A DNA stretch of 64,000 nt from Rhodanobacter sp. PCA2 (GCF_013620825.1 NZ_NJIC01000009.1:179866-243865), one strand, 5' to 3'. Counted from the stretch's first letter, positions 1 to 8,381 are shown. Numbers and translations: made by a program. The notes: generated by a model from the letters alone, not told the origin.

Positions 1-266
1 GTCTTGCTCAGCAGCCAGAACTCGTCCTCGCCGGCCGGCACGCAGACGGGCGGCGGATGGTCGCGCCAGCCGGGCAGCAGGGCGTCCAGCGGGCCGGGCT
101 CGATCACCGCGCCGGAAAGGATCTGCGCGCCGATGGTGGAAGCCTTCTCGATCACGCACACCGTGGTGTCGGGCTTCAGCTGCTTCAGGCGGATCGCGAA
201 CGACAGTCCGGCCGGCCCGGCGCCGACCACGACGACGTCGTATTCCATGGTTTCGCGTTCGCTCAT
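1..266 (-). CDS. Electron transfer flavoprotein-ubiquinone oxidoreductase, N-terminal fragment
   Basis: This is the first 88 residues of a gene that runs off the left edge of the window. The protein starts MSERETMEYDVVVVGAGPAG, a Rossmann FAD-binding GxGxxG site, and continues with IEKASTIGAQILSGAVIEP, which is characteristic of ETF-QO. The family is a membrane-associated FAD/4Fe-4S enzyme that passes electrons from acyl-CoA dehydrogenases, via ETF, to ubiquinone. The start at 266 is preferred over the in-frame ATG at 248 because homologues begin with MSERE. It is divergent from the amidase gene. Two acyl-CoA dehydrogenases elsewhere in the window (fadE, AidB-like) are possible users of this electron route, which is inference. 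Confidence 0.85.
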   Translation of the reverse strand, partial: MSERETMEYDVVVVGAGPAGLSFAIRLKQLKPDTTVCVIEKASTIGAQILSGAVIEPGPLDALLPGWRDHPPPVCVPAGEDEFWLLSK

Positions 267-399
267 CGCGGACTCCGGCAGGTTGTGCGGGCGATCGCGG
301 CCGTGGCCGGCGCGACGCATCGAATGCGCTATTGTCCGTTTTCGGGCCTTGCGCGGCAAACCGCTTGCCCGAACTTGCGCAAACCGCGCCGGTGATGGC

Positions 400-405
400 G
401 ATAAT
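400..405 (+). promoter_or_regulatory. Probable -10 element of the amidase gene
   Basis: GATAAT lies 20 bases before the amidase start and is followed by a GC-rich discriminator (CCGCC). A weak TTGCGC at 375-380 would give a 19-base spacer. It resembles the -10 elements before gcvT and prfC in this window. Confidence 0.4.
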
Positions 406-425
406 CCGCCAACCGCACCAAGGGA

Positions 426-1829
426 ATGCCGATGAGTTCGCTGCCGCCGATCACCGACCTGGACCTGCGCCGAGCCACCGTATGCCAGTTGCTGCACTGG
501 ATGGCCGCCGGGCGCACCCATCCGCAGGCGCTGGCGGAGGCCTACGTGGAGGCGATCGAGCGCATCAACCCGCAGCTCAACGCCTACGTGGGCCTGAGCC
601 CCGGGCTGCTGCAGGAGCAGGCGCGCACGGCCGAGCACCGGCGCCGCGATGGCGTGATCGGCCGGCTCGACGGCATCCCGGTGGCGATCAAGGACAACCT
701 CGACATCGCCGGTTGGCTCACCCGCGCCGGCCTGCCGGGGCGCGAACAGCCGGCAGTGGACGACGCCCACGTGGTGGCCCGCCTGCGTGCCTCGGGGGCG
801 GTGCTGGTGGGCAAGACCAACATGGACGAAGGCGCGCTGGGCGCAGTCACCGACAACCCGCACTTCGGCCCCACCCACAACCCGTGGAAGCCGGGCTACA
901 CCGCCGGCGGTTCCTCCGGCGGTTCCGCGGCGGCCATCGCCGCGGGCCTTGCGGCGGCGGCGGTGGGCTCGGACAGCCTGGGCTCCATCCGCATCCCCGC
1001 CAGCTATTGCGGCGTGTATGCGCTCAAGCCCACCCACGGCGAGATTTCCGCGCGCGGCCTGGTGCCGGCGGCGCGCCGGCTGGATGCGGTGGGCCTGATC
1101 GCGCGCAGCGTGGCCGACCTCACCGTGCTGTTGCAGGTGCTGGCCGGCTACGACGCCGACGATGCGCGCTCGCGCCGCCGCCGGGTGGCGTTTGCGCCGC
1201 CCGACTGGGAGCCGGGCAAGCTGCGCACCGGCCTGTTGGGGGACCTGGCCGCCCTGGGCGTGGAGCCCGAGGTGGCGGCGCTGTTCGAATCGGCGGTGGC
1301 CCAGCTGGCGCATGCGCTGGGCGAACAACGCACGGTGGATTTCGCCGACTGGGACTTCGCGCGCACCCGCCGCGCCGGCCTGCTGCTGATGGAAGCGGAA
1401 ATGCTCGGCACCTTCGCCGACGACCTAGCCGACGAGGCGCGCCCGGTCTCCCCGCGTTTCCGCGAATTGCTGGGCTATGCCGGGCGCAAGAGCGCGGCCG
1501 ACTACGCGAAGGCCGACCGCGTGCTCGACGCGGCCACGCTGAAGATGCGCCGGCTGTTCTCGCAGATCGACGTGCTGGTGCTGCCCACCACGCCACAGGG
1601 CGCGTTCCCGCTGGGCGGCCCGGTGCCGGACAACCAGGCCGACCTCACCAGTTTCGCCAGCCTCGCCGGTTGTCCCGCGGTGAGCATCCCGATGGGCACC
1701 TTGTCGAACGGGCTGCCGGTGGGCCTGCAACTGGTGGGCGCACGCGGCTCGGATCTGCGCCTGCTGGAGCTGGCCGCAGTGTGCGCGGCAACGCTGGATG
1801 CCGATCCGGTCTATCCGGCGATGGTCTGA
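426..1829 (+). CDS. Amidase signature family hydrolase
   Basis: A 467-residue member of the amidase signature family, which hydrolyses amide bonds with a Ser-cisSer-Lys triad. All three residues are visible: Lys89 in AIKDN, cis-Ser163 in the GGSSGGS motif, and the nucleophile Ser187 in GSIRIPAS. Spacings of 74 and 24 residues fit the family. The usual TDTGGS segment before the nucleophile is SDSLGS here. It resembles GatA and allophanate-hydrolase/AtzE-type amidases, but no gatB or gatC is adjacent, so a tRNA amidotransferase role is not supported. The in-frame ATG at 432 is an equally possible start. Substrate unknown. Confidence 0.85.
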   Translation: MPMSSLPPITDLDLRRATVCQLLHWMAAGRTHPQALAEAYVEAIERINPQLNAYVGLSPGLLQEQARTAEHRRRDGVIGRLDGIPVAIKDNLDIAGWLTRAGLPGREQPAVDDAHVVARLRASGAVLVGKTNMDEGALGAVTDNPHFGPTHNPWKPGYTAGGSSGGSAAAIAAGLAAAAVGSDSLGSIRIPASYCGVYALKPTHGEISARGLVPAARRLDAVGLIARSVADLTVLLQVLAGYDADDARSRRRRVAFAPPDWEPGKLRTGLLGDLAALGVEPEVAALFESAVAQLAHALGEQRTVDFADWDFARTRRAGLLLMEAEMLGTFADDLADEARPVSPRFRELLGYAGRKSAADYAKADRVLDAATLKMRRLFSQIDVLVLPTTPQGAFPLGGPVPDNQADLTSFASLAGCPAVSIPMGTLSNGLPVGLQLVGARGSDLRLLELAAVCAATLDADPVYPAMV

Positions 1830-1876
1830 GGAGGGGCGAACAACGAGTTTTTGGCCGTCGTTCCAGGACCGGCACG

Positions 1877-2017
1877 AGGCGCTTCACGGCGGCGCAGCCG
1901 GTTATCCAGAGCCTTCCATGCCTTTGCGCGTCATCCCGGCGAATGCCTGGATCCAGCGTCTTCACGCTATCGAACATCAAGGCACCGGATAACCGGCTGC
2001 GCCGCCGTGAAGCGCCT
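1877..2017. repeat. 31-bp perfect inverted repeat in the amidase-cysD gap
   Basis: Bases 1877-1907 and 1987-2017 are exact reverse complements over 31 bp, separated by 79 bp. Nested inside and overlapping is a second inverted pair, GTCATCCCGGC near 1930 and its complement at 2026-2037. The 1830-2188 interval (359 bp) contains no credible gene. The structure looks like a REP/MITE-type intergenic element, and in RNA it could form a long stem between the amidase and cysD. Confidence 0.75.
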
Positions 2018-2044
2018 TCGGCTTTGCCGGGATGACGGGCAAAA
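1929..2044. repeat. REP-like dispersed repeat, copy 1
   Basis: CGTCATCCCGGC at 1929-1940 pairs with GCCGGGATGACG at 2026-2037, and the block ends GGGATGACGGGCAAAA. The same GCCGGGATGACGGGCAAAA string occurs at 53281-53299, after a histidine kinase gene, and a diverged form lies near 62755. This is a small dispersed extragenic repeat family of the kind common in Xanthomonadales. Confidence 0.6.
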
Positions 2045-2188
2045 GCGGGGGCGTCGCCAAGACATATATGCCGCGTCCGGGCGAGACGGGCCGGCCTGGT
2101 TATTTCGGCCGTGGGCAGGGGACGCGTAACATCCCGGGTTCAGCGCCGCGCGCTTGCGCGGGCACGGCTAGTCGGTCACGGTCCAAGC

Positions 2189-3106
2189 ATGAGCAAAAAC
2201 ATGGCGCAGGCGCCTTCCCACCTCGACGAACTCGAGGCGGAGAGCATCCACATCTTCCGCGAAGTGGCGGCCAGCTTCCGCCGGCCGGTGATGCTGTATT
2301 CCATCGGCAAGGATTCCTCGGTGCTGCTGCACCTGCTGCGCAAGGCGTTCTTCCCCGCACAGCCGCCGTTCCCGCTGCTGCACGTGGACACCACCTGGAA
2401 GTTCCGCGAGATGATCGCCCTGCGCGACCAGGTCGCCGCGCAGGGCGACGTCGAGGTGCTGGTGCACGTCAACGAGGACGGCGTGCGCCAGGGCATTTCC
2501 CCGCTCACCCACGGCGCCACCGTGCACACCGACGTCATGAAGACGCAAGGGCTGAAGCAGGCGCTGGACAAGTACCAGTTCGACGTGGCGATCGGCGGCG
2601 CCCGCCGCGACGAGGAGAAGTCGCGTGCCAAGGAGCGCGTGTTCTCGTTCCGCAACGCGCAGCACCGCTGGGACCCCAAGCACCAGCGCCCCGAGTTCTG
2701 GCACACCTACAACACCAACATCCGCAAGGGCGAGAGCGTGCGCGTGTTCCCGCTCTCCAACTGGACCGAGATGGACGTGTGGCAGTACATCCGCCGCGAG
2801 GACATCCCGGTGGTGCCGCTGTACTTCGCCAAACCGCGCCCGGTGGTGGCGCGCGACGGCGCGCTGATCATGGTGGACGACCAGCGCTTCATCCTGCGCG
2901 AAGGCGAAACGGTGGAGACGCGCATGGTGCGCTTCCGCACCCTGGGCTGCTACCCGCTCACCGGCGCGGTGGAGTCCACCGCCGCCACGCTGGACGAGAT
3001 CATCCGGGAGATGGCCGAGTCGCGCAGTTCCGAACGCCAGGGCCGGGTGATCGACCACGACCCCACCGCCTCGATGGAGCGCAAGAAGCAGGAGGGCTAT
3101 TTCTGA
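2189..3106 (+). CDS. cysD: Sulfate adenylyltransferase subunit 2 (CysD)
   Basis: A 305-residue small subunit of ATP sulfurylase, which forms adenosine 5'-phosphosulfate from ATP and sulfate. It carries the PP-loop motif [13 protein letters not shown] near residues 37-49, the HVDTTWKF segment, the [15 protein letters not shown] motif and the C-terminal [10 protein letters not shown] typical of the family. Start 2189 matches the family N-terminus, although the ribosome site is weak. The frame is open upstream to 2111, but that extension has no family similarity. Its TGA overlaps the cysNC ATG by one base, so the two subunits are translationally coupled. Cytoplasmic assimilatory sulfate reduction. 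Confidence 0.97.
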   Translation: MSKNMAQAPSHLDELEAESIHIFREVAASFRRPVMLYSIGKDSSVLLHLLRKAFFPAQPPFPLLHVDTTWKFREMIALRDQVAAQGDVEVLVHVNEDGVRQGISPLTHGATVHTDVMKTQGLKQALDKYQFDVAIGGARRDEEKSRAKERVFSFRNAQHRWDPKHQRPEFWHTYNTNIRKGESVRVFPLSNWTEMDVWQYIRREDIPVVPLYFAKPRPVVARDGALIMVDDQRFILREGETVETRMVRFRTLGCYPLTGAVESTAATLDEIIREMAESRSSERQGRVIDHDPTASMERKKQEGYF

Positions 3107-4989
3107 TGGCCGCCAACGCCAACAGCACCGGCCAGGGTCTCCTGCGCTTCATCACCTGCGGCAGCGTGGACGACGGCAAGAGCACCTTGCTCGGCCGCCT
3201 ACTCTATGACGCCGGCATGGTGCCGGAGGACCAGCTCGCCGCGCTCAAGCGCGACAGCCAGCGCCTGCACGCGGATGCGGGCGAGGCGCTGGACTTCGCC
3301 CTGCTCACCGACGGCCTTGACGCCGAGCGCGAGCAGGGCATCACCATCGACGTGGCCTACCGCTATTTCCATACCGCGCGCTGCCACTTCATCGTGGCCG
3401 ACTGCCCGGGGCACGAGCAGTACACCCGCAACATGGCCACCGGCGCCTCCAACGCCGAGCTGGCGGTGGTGCTGGTGGATGCGCGCAAGGGCCTGCTGCC
3501 GCAGACGCGCCGGCACTCCTACATATGCAGCCTGCTCGGCATCCGCCAGGTGGTGCTGGCGGTCAACAAGATGGACCTGGTGGGCTGCGACGAGCGCGTC
3601 TACCGGGAGATCGCCGACGCCTATCGTACGCTGGCGCAGGCGCTGGGCATCGCGAAGGTCGATTGCCTGCCGGTGATCGCGCCGGGCGGCGACAACGTGG
3701 GCGCGCGCTCCGCGCGCCTGCCGTGGTACCAGGGGCCGACCCTGCTGGAACTGCTGGAAGCGGCCGACGCCACGCCCGCGCGCGCGGCCGATTTCCGCAT
3801 GCCGGTGCAATGGGTGAACCGGCCCGACCAGAACTTCCGCGGCTACGCCGGCACGATCTGCGGCGGCCGCGTGGCCACCGGCGACGAGGTGGTGGTGCAG
3901 CCCGGCGTGCAGCGCGCACGCATCGAGCGCATCGTCACTGCCGATGGCGATCTGCAGAGCGCCGGCGAAGGCCAGGCGGTGACGCTGTGCCTGGACCGCG
4001 AGCTCGACGCCAGCCGCGGCGACGTGATCGCCGACGCGCTGCGCCCGGCGCCGGTGGCCGACCAGTTCGCCTGCCATGTGGTGTGGCTGGGCGATAACGC
4101 GCTGCTGCCCAACCGCACCTACTGGCTGAAGATCGGCGCGCGCACGGTGAATGCGCGGGTGATGGCGATCAAGCACAAGGTGGACGTCAACACGCAGGCG
4201 AAGCTGGCCGCGCGCCATCTCTCGCTCAACGAGGTGGGCTACTGCACCGTGGGCCTGGACGAGGCGATCGCGTTCGAGTCCTATGCCGCCAACCGCACGC
4301 TCGGCGGCTTCATCCTGATCGACCGCCAGACCAACGCCACCGTGGCCTGCGGCATGCTGGACTTCGCGCTGAAGCGCTCCGCCAACGTGCACTGGCAGCA
4401 CGTGGACGTGGACAAGGCGGTGCGCGGCGCCGTGTTGGGGCAGCGGCCGCTGTGCCTGTGGTTCACCGGCCTGTCGGGCGCCGGCAAGTCCACCATCGCC
4501 AACCTGGTGGAGAAGCGCCTGCACGCGCTCGGCCACCACACCTACCTGCTGGACGGCGACAACATCCGCCACGGCATCAACAAGGACCTGGGCTTCACGC
4601 CCGAGGACCGCGTCGAGAACATCCGCCGCATCGGCGAGGTGGCGCACCTGATGGTGGACGCGGGCCTGATCGTGCTGGTCAGCGCGATCTCGCCCTACCG
4701 CAGCGAGCGCGACTCGGTGCGCGAACTGTTCGACGCGGGCGAATTCATCGAGGTGTTCGTCGACACGCCGCTGGCCGAATGCGAGCAGCGCGACCCCAAG
4801 GGCCTGTACCGCAAGGCGCGCGCCGGCGAGATCCGCAACTTCACCGGCATCGACGCGCCCTACGAGGCGCCCGAGGCGCCCGAGGTGCACCTGCACACGG
4901 CTGGCGAACGCGCCGAGCGGCTGGCCGAGCAGATGACCGAACAACTGCTGGGGCGCATCGCCACGCCGGGCGGCGACGGCGCAGCCTGA
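3106..4989 (+). CDS. cysNC: Bifunctional sulfate adenylyltransferase subunit 1 / APS kinase (CysNC)
   Basis: A 627-residue fusion. The N-terminal part (about 1-440) is the CysN GTPase: G1 [10 protein letters not shown]3 DCPGHEQ and G4 NKMD, followed by EF-Tu-like beta-barrel domains. It uses GTP hydrolysis to drive APS formation by CysD. The C-terminal part (about 445-627) is APS kinase CysC with P-loop GLSGAGKST and the [15 protein letters not shown] segment, which phosphorylates APS to PAPS. Fused CysNC is common in Xanthomonadales and pseudomonads. It overlaps cysD by one base and is followed after 3 bases by an AlkB-like gene, suggesting one transcript. Confidence 0.97.
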   Translation: MAANANSTGQGLLRFITCGSVDDGKSTLLGRLLYDAGMVPEDQLAALKRDSQRLHADAGEALDFALLTDGLDAEREQGITIDVAYRYFHTARCHFIVADCPGHEQYTRNMATGASNAELAVVLVDARKGLLPQTRRHSYICSLLGIRQVVLAVNKMDLVGCDERVYREIADAYRTLAQALGIAKVDCLPVIAPGGDNVGARSARLPWYQGPTLLELLEAADATPARAADFRMPVQWVNRPDQNFRGYAGTICGGRVATGDEVVVQPGVQRARIERIVTADGDLQSAGEGQAVTLCLDRELDASRGDVIADALRPAPVADQFACHVVWLGDNALLPNRTYWLKIGARTVNARVMAIKHKVDVNTQAKLAARHLSLNEVGYCTVGLDEAIAFESYAANRTLGGFILIDRQTNATVACGMLDFALKRSANVHWQHVDVDKAVRGAVLGQRPLCLWFTGLSGAGKSTIANLVEKRLHALGHHTYLLDGDNIRHGINKDLGFTPEDRVENIRRIGEVAHLMVDAGLIVLVSAISPYRSERDSVRELFDAGEFIEVFVDTPLAECEQRDPKGLYRKARAGEIRNFTGIDAPYEAPEAPEVHLHTAGERAERLAEQMTEQLLGRIATPGGDGAA

Positions 4990-4992
4990 GCG

Positions 4993-5619
4993 ATGGACGC
5001 GACGGCAGGCTGGCAACGCGTCGCCTTGCCGGGTGCCGACGTGGCGCTGTGGCCGCACTGGCTGGAGCCGGGCGAGGCGGATGCGCTGTTCGCCGAGCTG
5101 CGGCAGGCGGTCGCCTGGGAAACCCACCGCATCCGCCTGTTCGGCCGCGAGATCGATTCGCCGCGGCTGAGCTGCTGGATCGGCGATCCCGGTGCCGGCT
5201 ACACCTATTCGGGTACCCGCTTCGAGCCGCGGCCATGGCCGGCCGCGCTGGCCGCGTTGCGCGCGCGGCTGGAACAGGCCTGCGCCGCGCGCTTCAACAG
5301 CGTGCTGGCCAACCTGTATCGCGACGGCGACGATGCGATGGGCTGGCACAGCGACGACGAGCCGGAGCTGGGCGCCCGGCCGGTGATCGCCTCGCTGAGC
5401 CTGGGCGCGGAGCGGCGTTTCCGTTTCCGCCGCCGCCGGGCACGCGGCGAGCCGGCGCAGCCCGGCGACACCGTCGAGCTGGTGCTGCCGCACGGCAGCC
5501 TGCTGCGCATGGCCGGCGCCACCCAGCACCTGTACCGGCACGCGTTGCCCCGCGTGCGCGGCCTGGCCGCGCCCCGCGTCAACCTCACGTTTCGCCGCAC
5601 CGATCCGTCGGCGCGCTGA
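4993..5619 (+). CDS. AlkB-like 2-oxoglutarate/Fe(II) dioxygenase
   Basis: A 208-residue AlkB-family dioxygenase, a group that oxidatively removes alkyl lesions from nucleic acid bases. The iron ligands are visible: His119 and Asp121 in WHSDDE, and a distal His near 177-181 in TQHLYRH. The 2-oxoglutarate-binding Arg is in RVNLTFRR at the C-terminus. NLYRDGDDAMGWHSDDE is typical of the AlkB2/ALKBH2-like subgroup rather than E. coli AlkB. It starts only 3 bases after cysNC, so it is probably cotranscribed with the sulfate-activation genes. No ada or other alkylation-response gene is adjacent. Confidence 0.88.
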   Translation: MDATAGWQRVALPGADVALWPHWLEPGEADALFAELRQAVAWETHRIRLFGREIDSPRLSCWIGDPGAGYTYSGTRFEPRPWPAALAALRARLEQACAARFNSVLANLYRDGDDAMGWHSDDEPELGARPVIASLSLGAERRFRFRRRRARGEPAQPGDTVELVLPHGSLLRMAGATQHLYRHALPRVRGLAAPRVNLTFRRTDPSAR

Positions 5620-5652
5620 GCGCCTTGCTTGGAAAGGGGGGCGAGGGCAGGG

Positions 5653-5658
5653 GATAAT
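5653..5658 (+). promoter_or_regulatory. Probable -10 element of gcvT
   Basis: GATAAT, 33 bases before the gcvT ATG and followed directly by GCCCG. No convincing -35 is visible at 16-18 bases. Confidence 0.4.
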
Positions 5659-5690
5659 GCCCGTCTCACTTACCCGCAAGGCGCCCCGCG

Positions 5691-6791
5691 ATGACCGAGA
5701 AGACCGTACTCAACGCCACCCATCGCGCGCTCGGCGCACGCATGGTCGACTTCGGCGGCTGGGACATGCCGATCAACTACGGCTCGCAGATCGAGGAACA
5801 CCACGCGGTGCGCCGCGACGCCGGCATGTTCGACGTCTCGCACATGACCGTGGTCGACCTGCACGGCGCGCGCACCCGGGACTTCCTGCGCCACCTGCTG
5901 GCGAACAGCGTGGACAAGCTCAAGGCGCACGGCAAGGCGCTGTATTCCTGCATGCTCAACGAGCAGGGCGGGGTGATCGACGACCTGATCGTGTATTTCC
6001 TCGGCGACGAGTTCTATCGCCTGGTGGTGAACGCGGCCACCCGCGCCAAGGACCTGGCCTGGATCGAAAAGCAGGCCGCCGCGTTCGGCGTGGAAGTGAA
6101 GGAGCGTCCCGAGTTCGCGATGATCGCGGTGCAGGGCCCGAATGCCCGCGCCAAGGTGCTCGGCCTGCTGCACGAGGTGGATCGCGCGCGCATCGAGAAG
6201 CTGGGCAAGTTCGCCGCCGCCGCCGCTCAGGGCCCGCACGGCATGCCGCTGTTCGTGGCACGCACCGGCTACACCGGCGAGGACGGTTTCGAGATCGTCG
6301 TGCCGGGCGAGCACGCCGTGGCCTTGTGGGAGGCGCTGGCCGCCGCCGGCGTGCACCCGGCCGGCCTGGGCGCGCGCGACACGCTGCGCCTCGAGGCCGG
6401 CATGAACCTCTACGGCCAGGACATGGACGAGGCCGTCTCGCCGTGGGAGGCCAACCTCGGCTGGACCATCGCGCTGGACGCGGGCCGCGACTTCATCGGC
6501 CGCGCCGCGCTGGAAAAGCAGAAGGCCGCAGGCGTGAAGCGCGTGATGGTGGGCCTGGTGCTGGACGACAAGGGCGTGCTGCGCCACGGCCAGAAGGTGC
6601 TCACCGCGAACGGCGAGGGCGAAATCCTCTCCGGCAGCTTCGCGCCCACGCTGGAAAAGGCGGTGGCGTTCGCGCGCATCCCGGCCGGCGAACCCGGCGC
6701 GGTGCGGGTGGACATCCGCGGCCGCGAATTGCCGGTGCGCCTGGTGAAGTACCCGTTCGTGCGCGACGGCAAGGCCTGCGAAGGCATCTGA
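5691..6791 (+). CDS. gcvT: Glycine cleavage system aminomethyltransferase (T protein)
   Basis: A 366-residue T protein, close to the 364 residues of E. coli GcvT. It releases ammonia from the aminomethyl group on lipoyl-GcvH and transfers the one-carbon unit to tetrahydrofolate. Recognisable segments are [13 protein letters not shown], the GMFDVSHM motif near the N-terminus, [16 protein letters not shown], and the folate-binding region [13 protein letters not shown]. The C-terminal barrel ends [15 protein letters not shown]. gcvH follows after 76 bases; gcvP and lpd are not in the window. Confidence 0.96.
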   Translation: MTEKTVLNATHRALGARMVDFGGWDMPINYGSQIEEHHAVRRDAGMFDVSHMTVVDLHGARTRDFLRHLLANSVDKLKAHGKALYSCMLNEQGGVIDDLIVYFLGDEFYRLVVNAATRAKDLAWIEKQAAAFGVEVKERPEFAMIAVQGPNARAKVLGLLHEVDRARIEKLGKFAAAAAQGPHGMPLFVARTGYTGEDGFEIVVPGEHAVALWEALAAAGVHPAGLGARDTLRLEAGMNLYGQDMDEAVSPWEANLGWTIALDAGRDFIGRAALEKQKAAGVKRVMVGLVLDDKGVLRHGQKVLTANGEGEILSGSFAPTLEKAVAFARIPAGEPGAVRVDIRGRELPVRLVKYPFVRDGKACEGI

Positions 6792-6826
6792 GGCCGCACC
6801 CCGGACATCCCCCGGCGGCTATGGAT

Positions 6827-6832
6827 AGAATG
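6827..6832 (+). promoter_or_regulatory. Possible -10 element of gcvH
   Basis: TAGAAT, followed by GGCCGCC, lies in the 76-bp gcvT-gcvH gap, 35 bases before the gcvH start. It may give gcvH its own promoter in addition to read-through from gcvT. Confidence 0.35.
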
Positions 6833-6867
6833 GCCGCCTGTTTCCCGACCCAAACTGGAACCCGACC

Positions 6868-7263
6868 ATGAGCGAGATTCCCGGCGATCTGAAGTTCAAC
6901 AAATCCCACGAATGGGCCCGCGTCGAGGACGGCGGCCTGGTGCGCGTGGGCATCTCCGACCACGCCCAGGCCCAGCTCGGCGACCTGGTCTACGTCGAGC
7001 TGCCGGAAATCGGCTCCAGCGTGCAGGCCGGCAACGCCGCTGCCGTGGTGGAGTCGGTGAAGGCCGCCTCGGACATCTACTCGCCGGTGTCCGGCGAGGT
7101 GGTCGAGGTCAACGAGACGCTCGCCGACAAGCCCGAGACGATCAACGAAGACGCCTACGGCGACGGCTGGATCTTCACCGTGCGCATCAGCGACCGTGCC
7201 GAGCTGGACCAGCTTCTGGACGCCAGCGCCTACGAGGAACTGGTCGAGAACGAAGACCACTGA
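6868..7263 (+). CDS. gcvH: Glycine cleavage system H protein
   Basis: A 131-residue lipoyl carrier protein that shuttles the aminomethyl intermediate between GcvP, GcvT and Lpd. The lipoylated lysine is in [19 protein letters not shown] near residue 70. The start [10 protein letters not shown] and the end [12 protein letters not shown] match the family. Length is normal. It lies downstream of gcvT and is closed by a strong terminator at 7286-7318. Confidence 0.97.
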   Translation: MSEIPGDLKFNKSHEWARVEDGGLVRVGISDHAQAQLGDLVYVELPEIGSSVQAGNAAAVVESVKAASDIYSPVSGEVVEVNETLADKPETINEDAYGDGWIFTVRISDRAELDQLLDASAYEELVENEDH

Positions 7264-7285
7264 GCATCCCCGCTGCAGTGCGATA

Positions 7286-7318
7286 GACGACGGCCGCCGC
7301 GTGCGGCCGTCGTCGTTT
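7286..7318 (+). terminator. Rho-independent terminator after gcvH
   Basis: An 11-bp stem (7286-7296 with 7304-7314) with a 7-base loop, followed by GTTTCC. It lies 22 bases after the gcvH stop. Confidence 0.75.
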
Positions 7319-7660
7319 CCGTTCCCCGCTGCCGCGCGGCGACATGGCAAATGGACGGCTATTTGAATCGCGTTCCGGGCCGGATGGCGCGTCGCGGACG
7401 GGTGATTCCGCTCCCCGCCGCCGCCGCGCGCGAGGCGCCGACGGGGTGCGTTCGCCGCCCTTGCCGGTGCCGAAACGCCCCGGCGGCGACCCGCGCGCGA
7501 AAAATTCGGTCGCGTCCCGTTCATCTGCCGGGAACGCCGCAGGGACGGTCGTCGGGCGCATGCGCGTGCATGGCGATCGCGCGTCGGAGATTCCTCGCGA
7601 TGGCACGCGCGCATAGCACGAAACCCCTTGTTTCATGCGCTTTCCATGAATGGATGTGTC
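7319..7660. other. Gene-poor stretch upstream of the MetJ-like gene
   Basis: After the gcvH terminator there are over 300 bases with no credible coding frame on either strand. The frames that are open here have compositions unlike real proteins and no ribosome sites. No known riboswitch core was recognised. The base composition becomes noticeably less GC-rich from about 7620 onward, where the MetJ-like promoter region begins. Confidence 0.5.
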
Positions 7661-7672
7661 ATTTCGTGCAAT

Positions 7673-7704
7673 TTTCGTTTGGATGTCCATACGTCCAAAC
7701 GAGA
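7673..7704. promoter_or_regulatory. Putative MetJ operator (Met-box-like) upstream of the MetJ-like gene
   Basis: An 8-bp inverted repeat (CGTTTGGA 7676-7683, TCCAAACG 7694-7701) encloses tandem 8-mers. Read on the minus strand these include GGACGTAT and GGACATCC, which match the MetJ box AGACGTCT at 6 and 5 of 8 positions. The site lies about 90 bases upstream of the promoter, so it is not a classic overlapping operator. MetJ autoregulation is known in E. coli; here it is inference. Confidence 0.4.
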
Positions 7705-7791
7705 AAAACGGAAGCGTCCGGCTTCCGCCGCCATTCGCGCGGTCGGCGCTTGCCTGTTGTCGAAACGGATTGATTCTTCGGCCAAAATCCA

Positions 7792-7820
7792 TTGACAGCC
7801 GAAATCTTACGGAATAGCTT
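7792..7820 (+). promoter_or_regulatory. Promoter of the MetJ-like gene
   Basis: A consensus TTGACA at 7792-7797, a 17-base spacer and TAGCTT at 7815-7820. The predicted transcript start near 7827 leaves a 20-base leader to the ATG at 7848. This argues against the upstream ATG at 7833. Confidence 0.6.
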
Positions 7821-7847
7821 TCGCCCAAGTTCATGGGGAACTGCAAC

Positions 7848-8381
7848 ATGGTGACACCGAAATACATCAAGCCTTACGTTGAGCACGGTGAGAAGGCGAA
7901 TGCGGTACGCAAGATCACCGTTTCGATTCCGCTCCACGTTTTGCGAACGCTGTCCGACCTGCGCACCGAGCGTCAGGTGAAAAATTTGAGGCACGCCACC
8001 AACAGCGATTTGCTGGTCGAGGCGTTCCTCCACGCTTTTACTGGGCAACCACTGCCAACCGATGAGGAGCTAAGACGAACCATGGCCACTGCCAAGAAAT
8101 CCGCTGCAAAGAAACCGGCTGCCAAGAAGGCCGCCAAGAAGACCACCGCGAAGAAGACCGCCGCCAAGAAGCCGGCCGTCAAGAAGGCTGCCGCGAAGAA
8201 GGCCGTCCGCAAGCCGGCGGCGAAGAAGGCTGCCGCCAAGAAGCCGGCGGCTGCGAAGAAGACCACGGCCAAGAAGGTCGCCAAGAAGCCGGCGAAGAAG
8301 GCTGCCGCCAAGAAGCCCGCCGCCGCCAAGGTGGTGAAGGCCGTCAAGACCAGCAAGACCAGCAAGACCTCCAAGAAGTAA
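7848..8381 (+). CDS. metJ: MetJ-like repressor fused to a histone-H1-like Lys/Ala tail
   Basis: A 177-residue protein in two parts. Residues 1-78 closely match the N-terminal three quarters of the SAM-dependent methionine repressor Met[10 protein letters not shown] (the beta-ribbon that reads the Met box, with Lys22 and Thr24), the [19 protein letters not shown] helix and FTGQPLP. The last ~25 residues of E. coli MetJ are missing. Residues 80-177 are instead a low-complexity AAKKPAAKK-type tail with 38 lysines and no acidic residue, like histone H1 or AlgP tails. Start 7848 is chosen because GGGGAA sits 7 bases upstream and the promoter fits. An internal ATG (8082) preceded by GAGGAG could make the tail alone. 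Target operon candidate: metX-metB-hom at 36 kb. Confidence 0.85.
   Translation: MVTPKYIKPYVEHGEKANAVRKITVSIPLHVLRTLSDLRTERQVKNLRHATNSDLLVEAFLHAFTGQPLPTDEELRRTMATAKKSAAKKPAAKKAAKKTTAKKTAAKKPAVKKAAAKKAVRKPAAKKAAAKKPAAAKKTTAKKVAKKPAKKAAAKKPAAAKVVKAVKTSKTSKTSKK
8082..8381 (+). CDS. Possible internally initiated histone-like tail protein
   Basis: Within the MetJ-like gene, in frame, an ATG at 8082 begins [16 protein letters not shown], the way free-standing bacterial H1-like proteins begin. GAGGAG at 8064-8069 could serve as a ribosome site, though the 12-base gap is longer than ideal. The product would be a 99-residue, extremely basic protein without the MetJ domain. It may simply be the C-terminal half of the fusion, so the entry records a possibility rather than a demonstrated gene. 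Confidence 0.35.
   Translation: MATAKKSAAKKPAAKKAAKKTTAKKTAAKKPAVKKAAAKKAVRKPAAKKAAAKKPAAAKKTTAKKVAKKPAKKAAAKKPAAAKVVKAVKTSKTSKTSKK

Noticed and set aside
3199-5679. An 826-codon open frame on the minus strand across cysNC, alkB and the start of the gcv region
   Set aside because: It is antisense to well-identified genes, has shadow composition (His, Gln, Ala, Arg rich) and matches no domain. High GC keeps frames open by chance.
7264-7847. A cobalamin or SAH riboswitch upstream of the MetJ-like gene
   Set aside because: The expected conserved cores were looked for and not found; only a promoter and the Met-box-like palindrome are visible.
7187-7870. A 227-codon minus-strand frame upstream of the MetJ-like gene
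   Set aside because: Overlaps the end of gcvH and its terminator, has no ribosome site and no recognisable domain.
8082-8381. Repetitive AAKK-encoding stretch as a CRISPR-like or VNTR array
   Set aside because: The repeats are irregular coding repeats within an intact reading frame and not spaced direct repeats with unique spacers.
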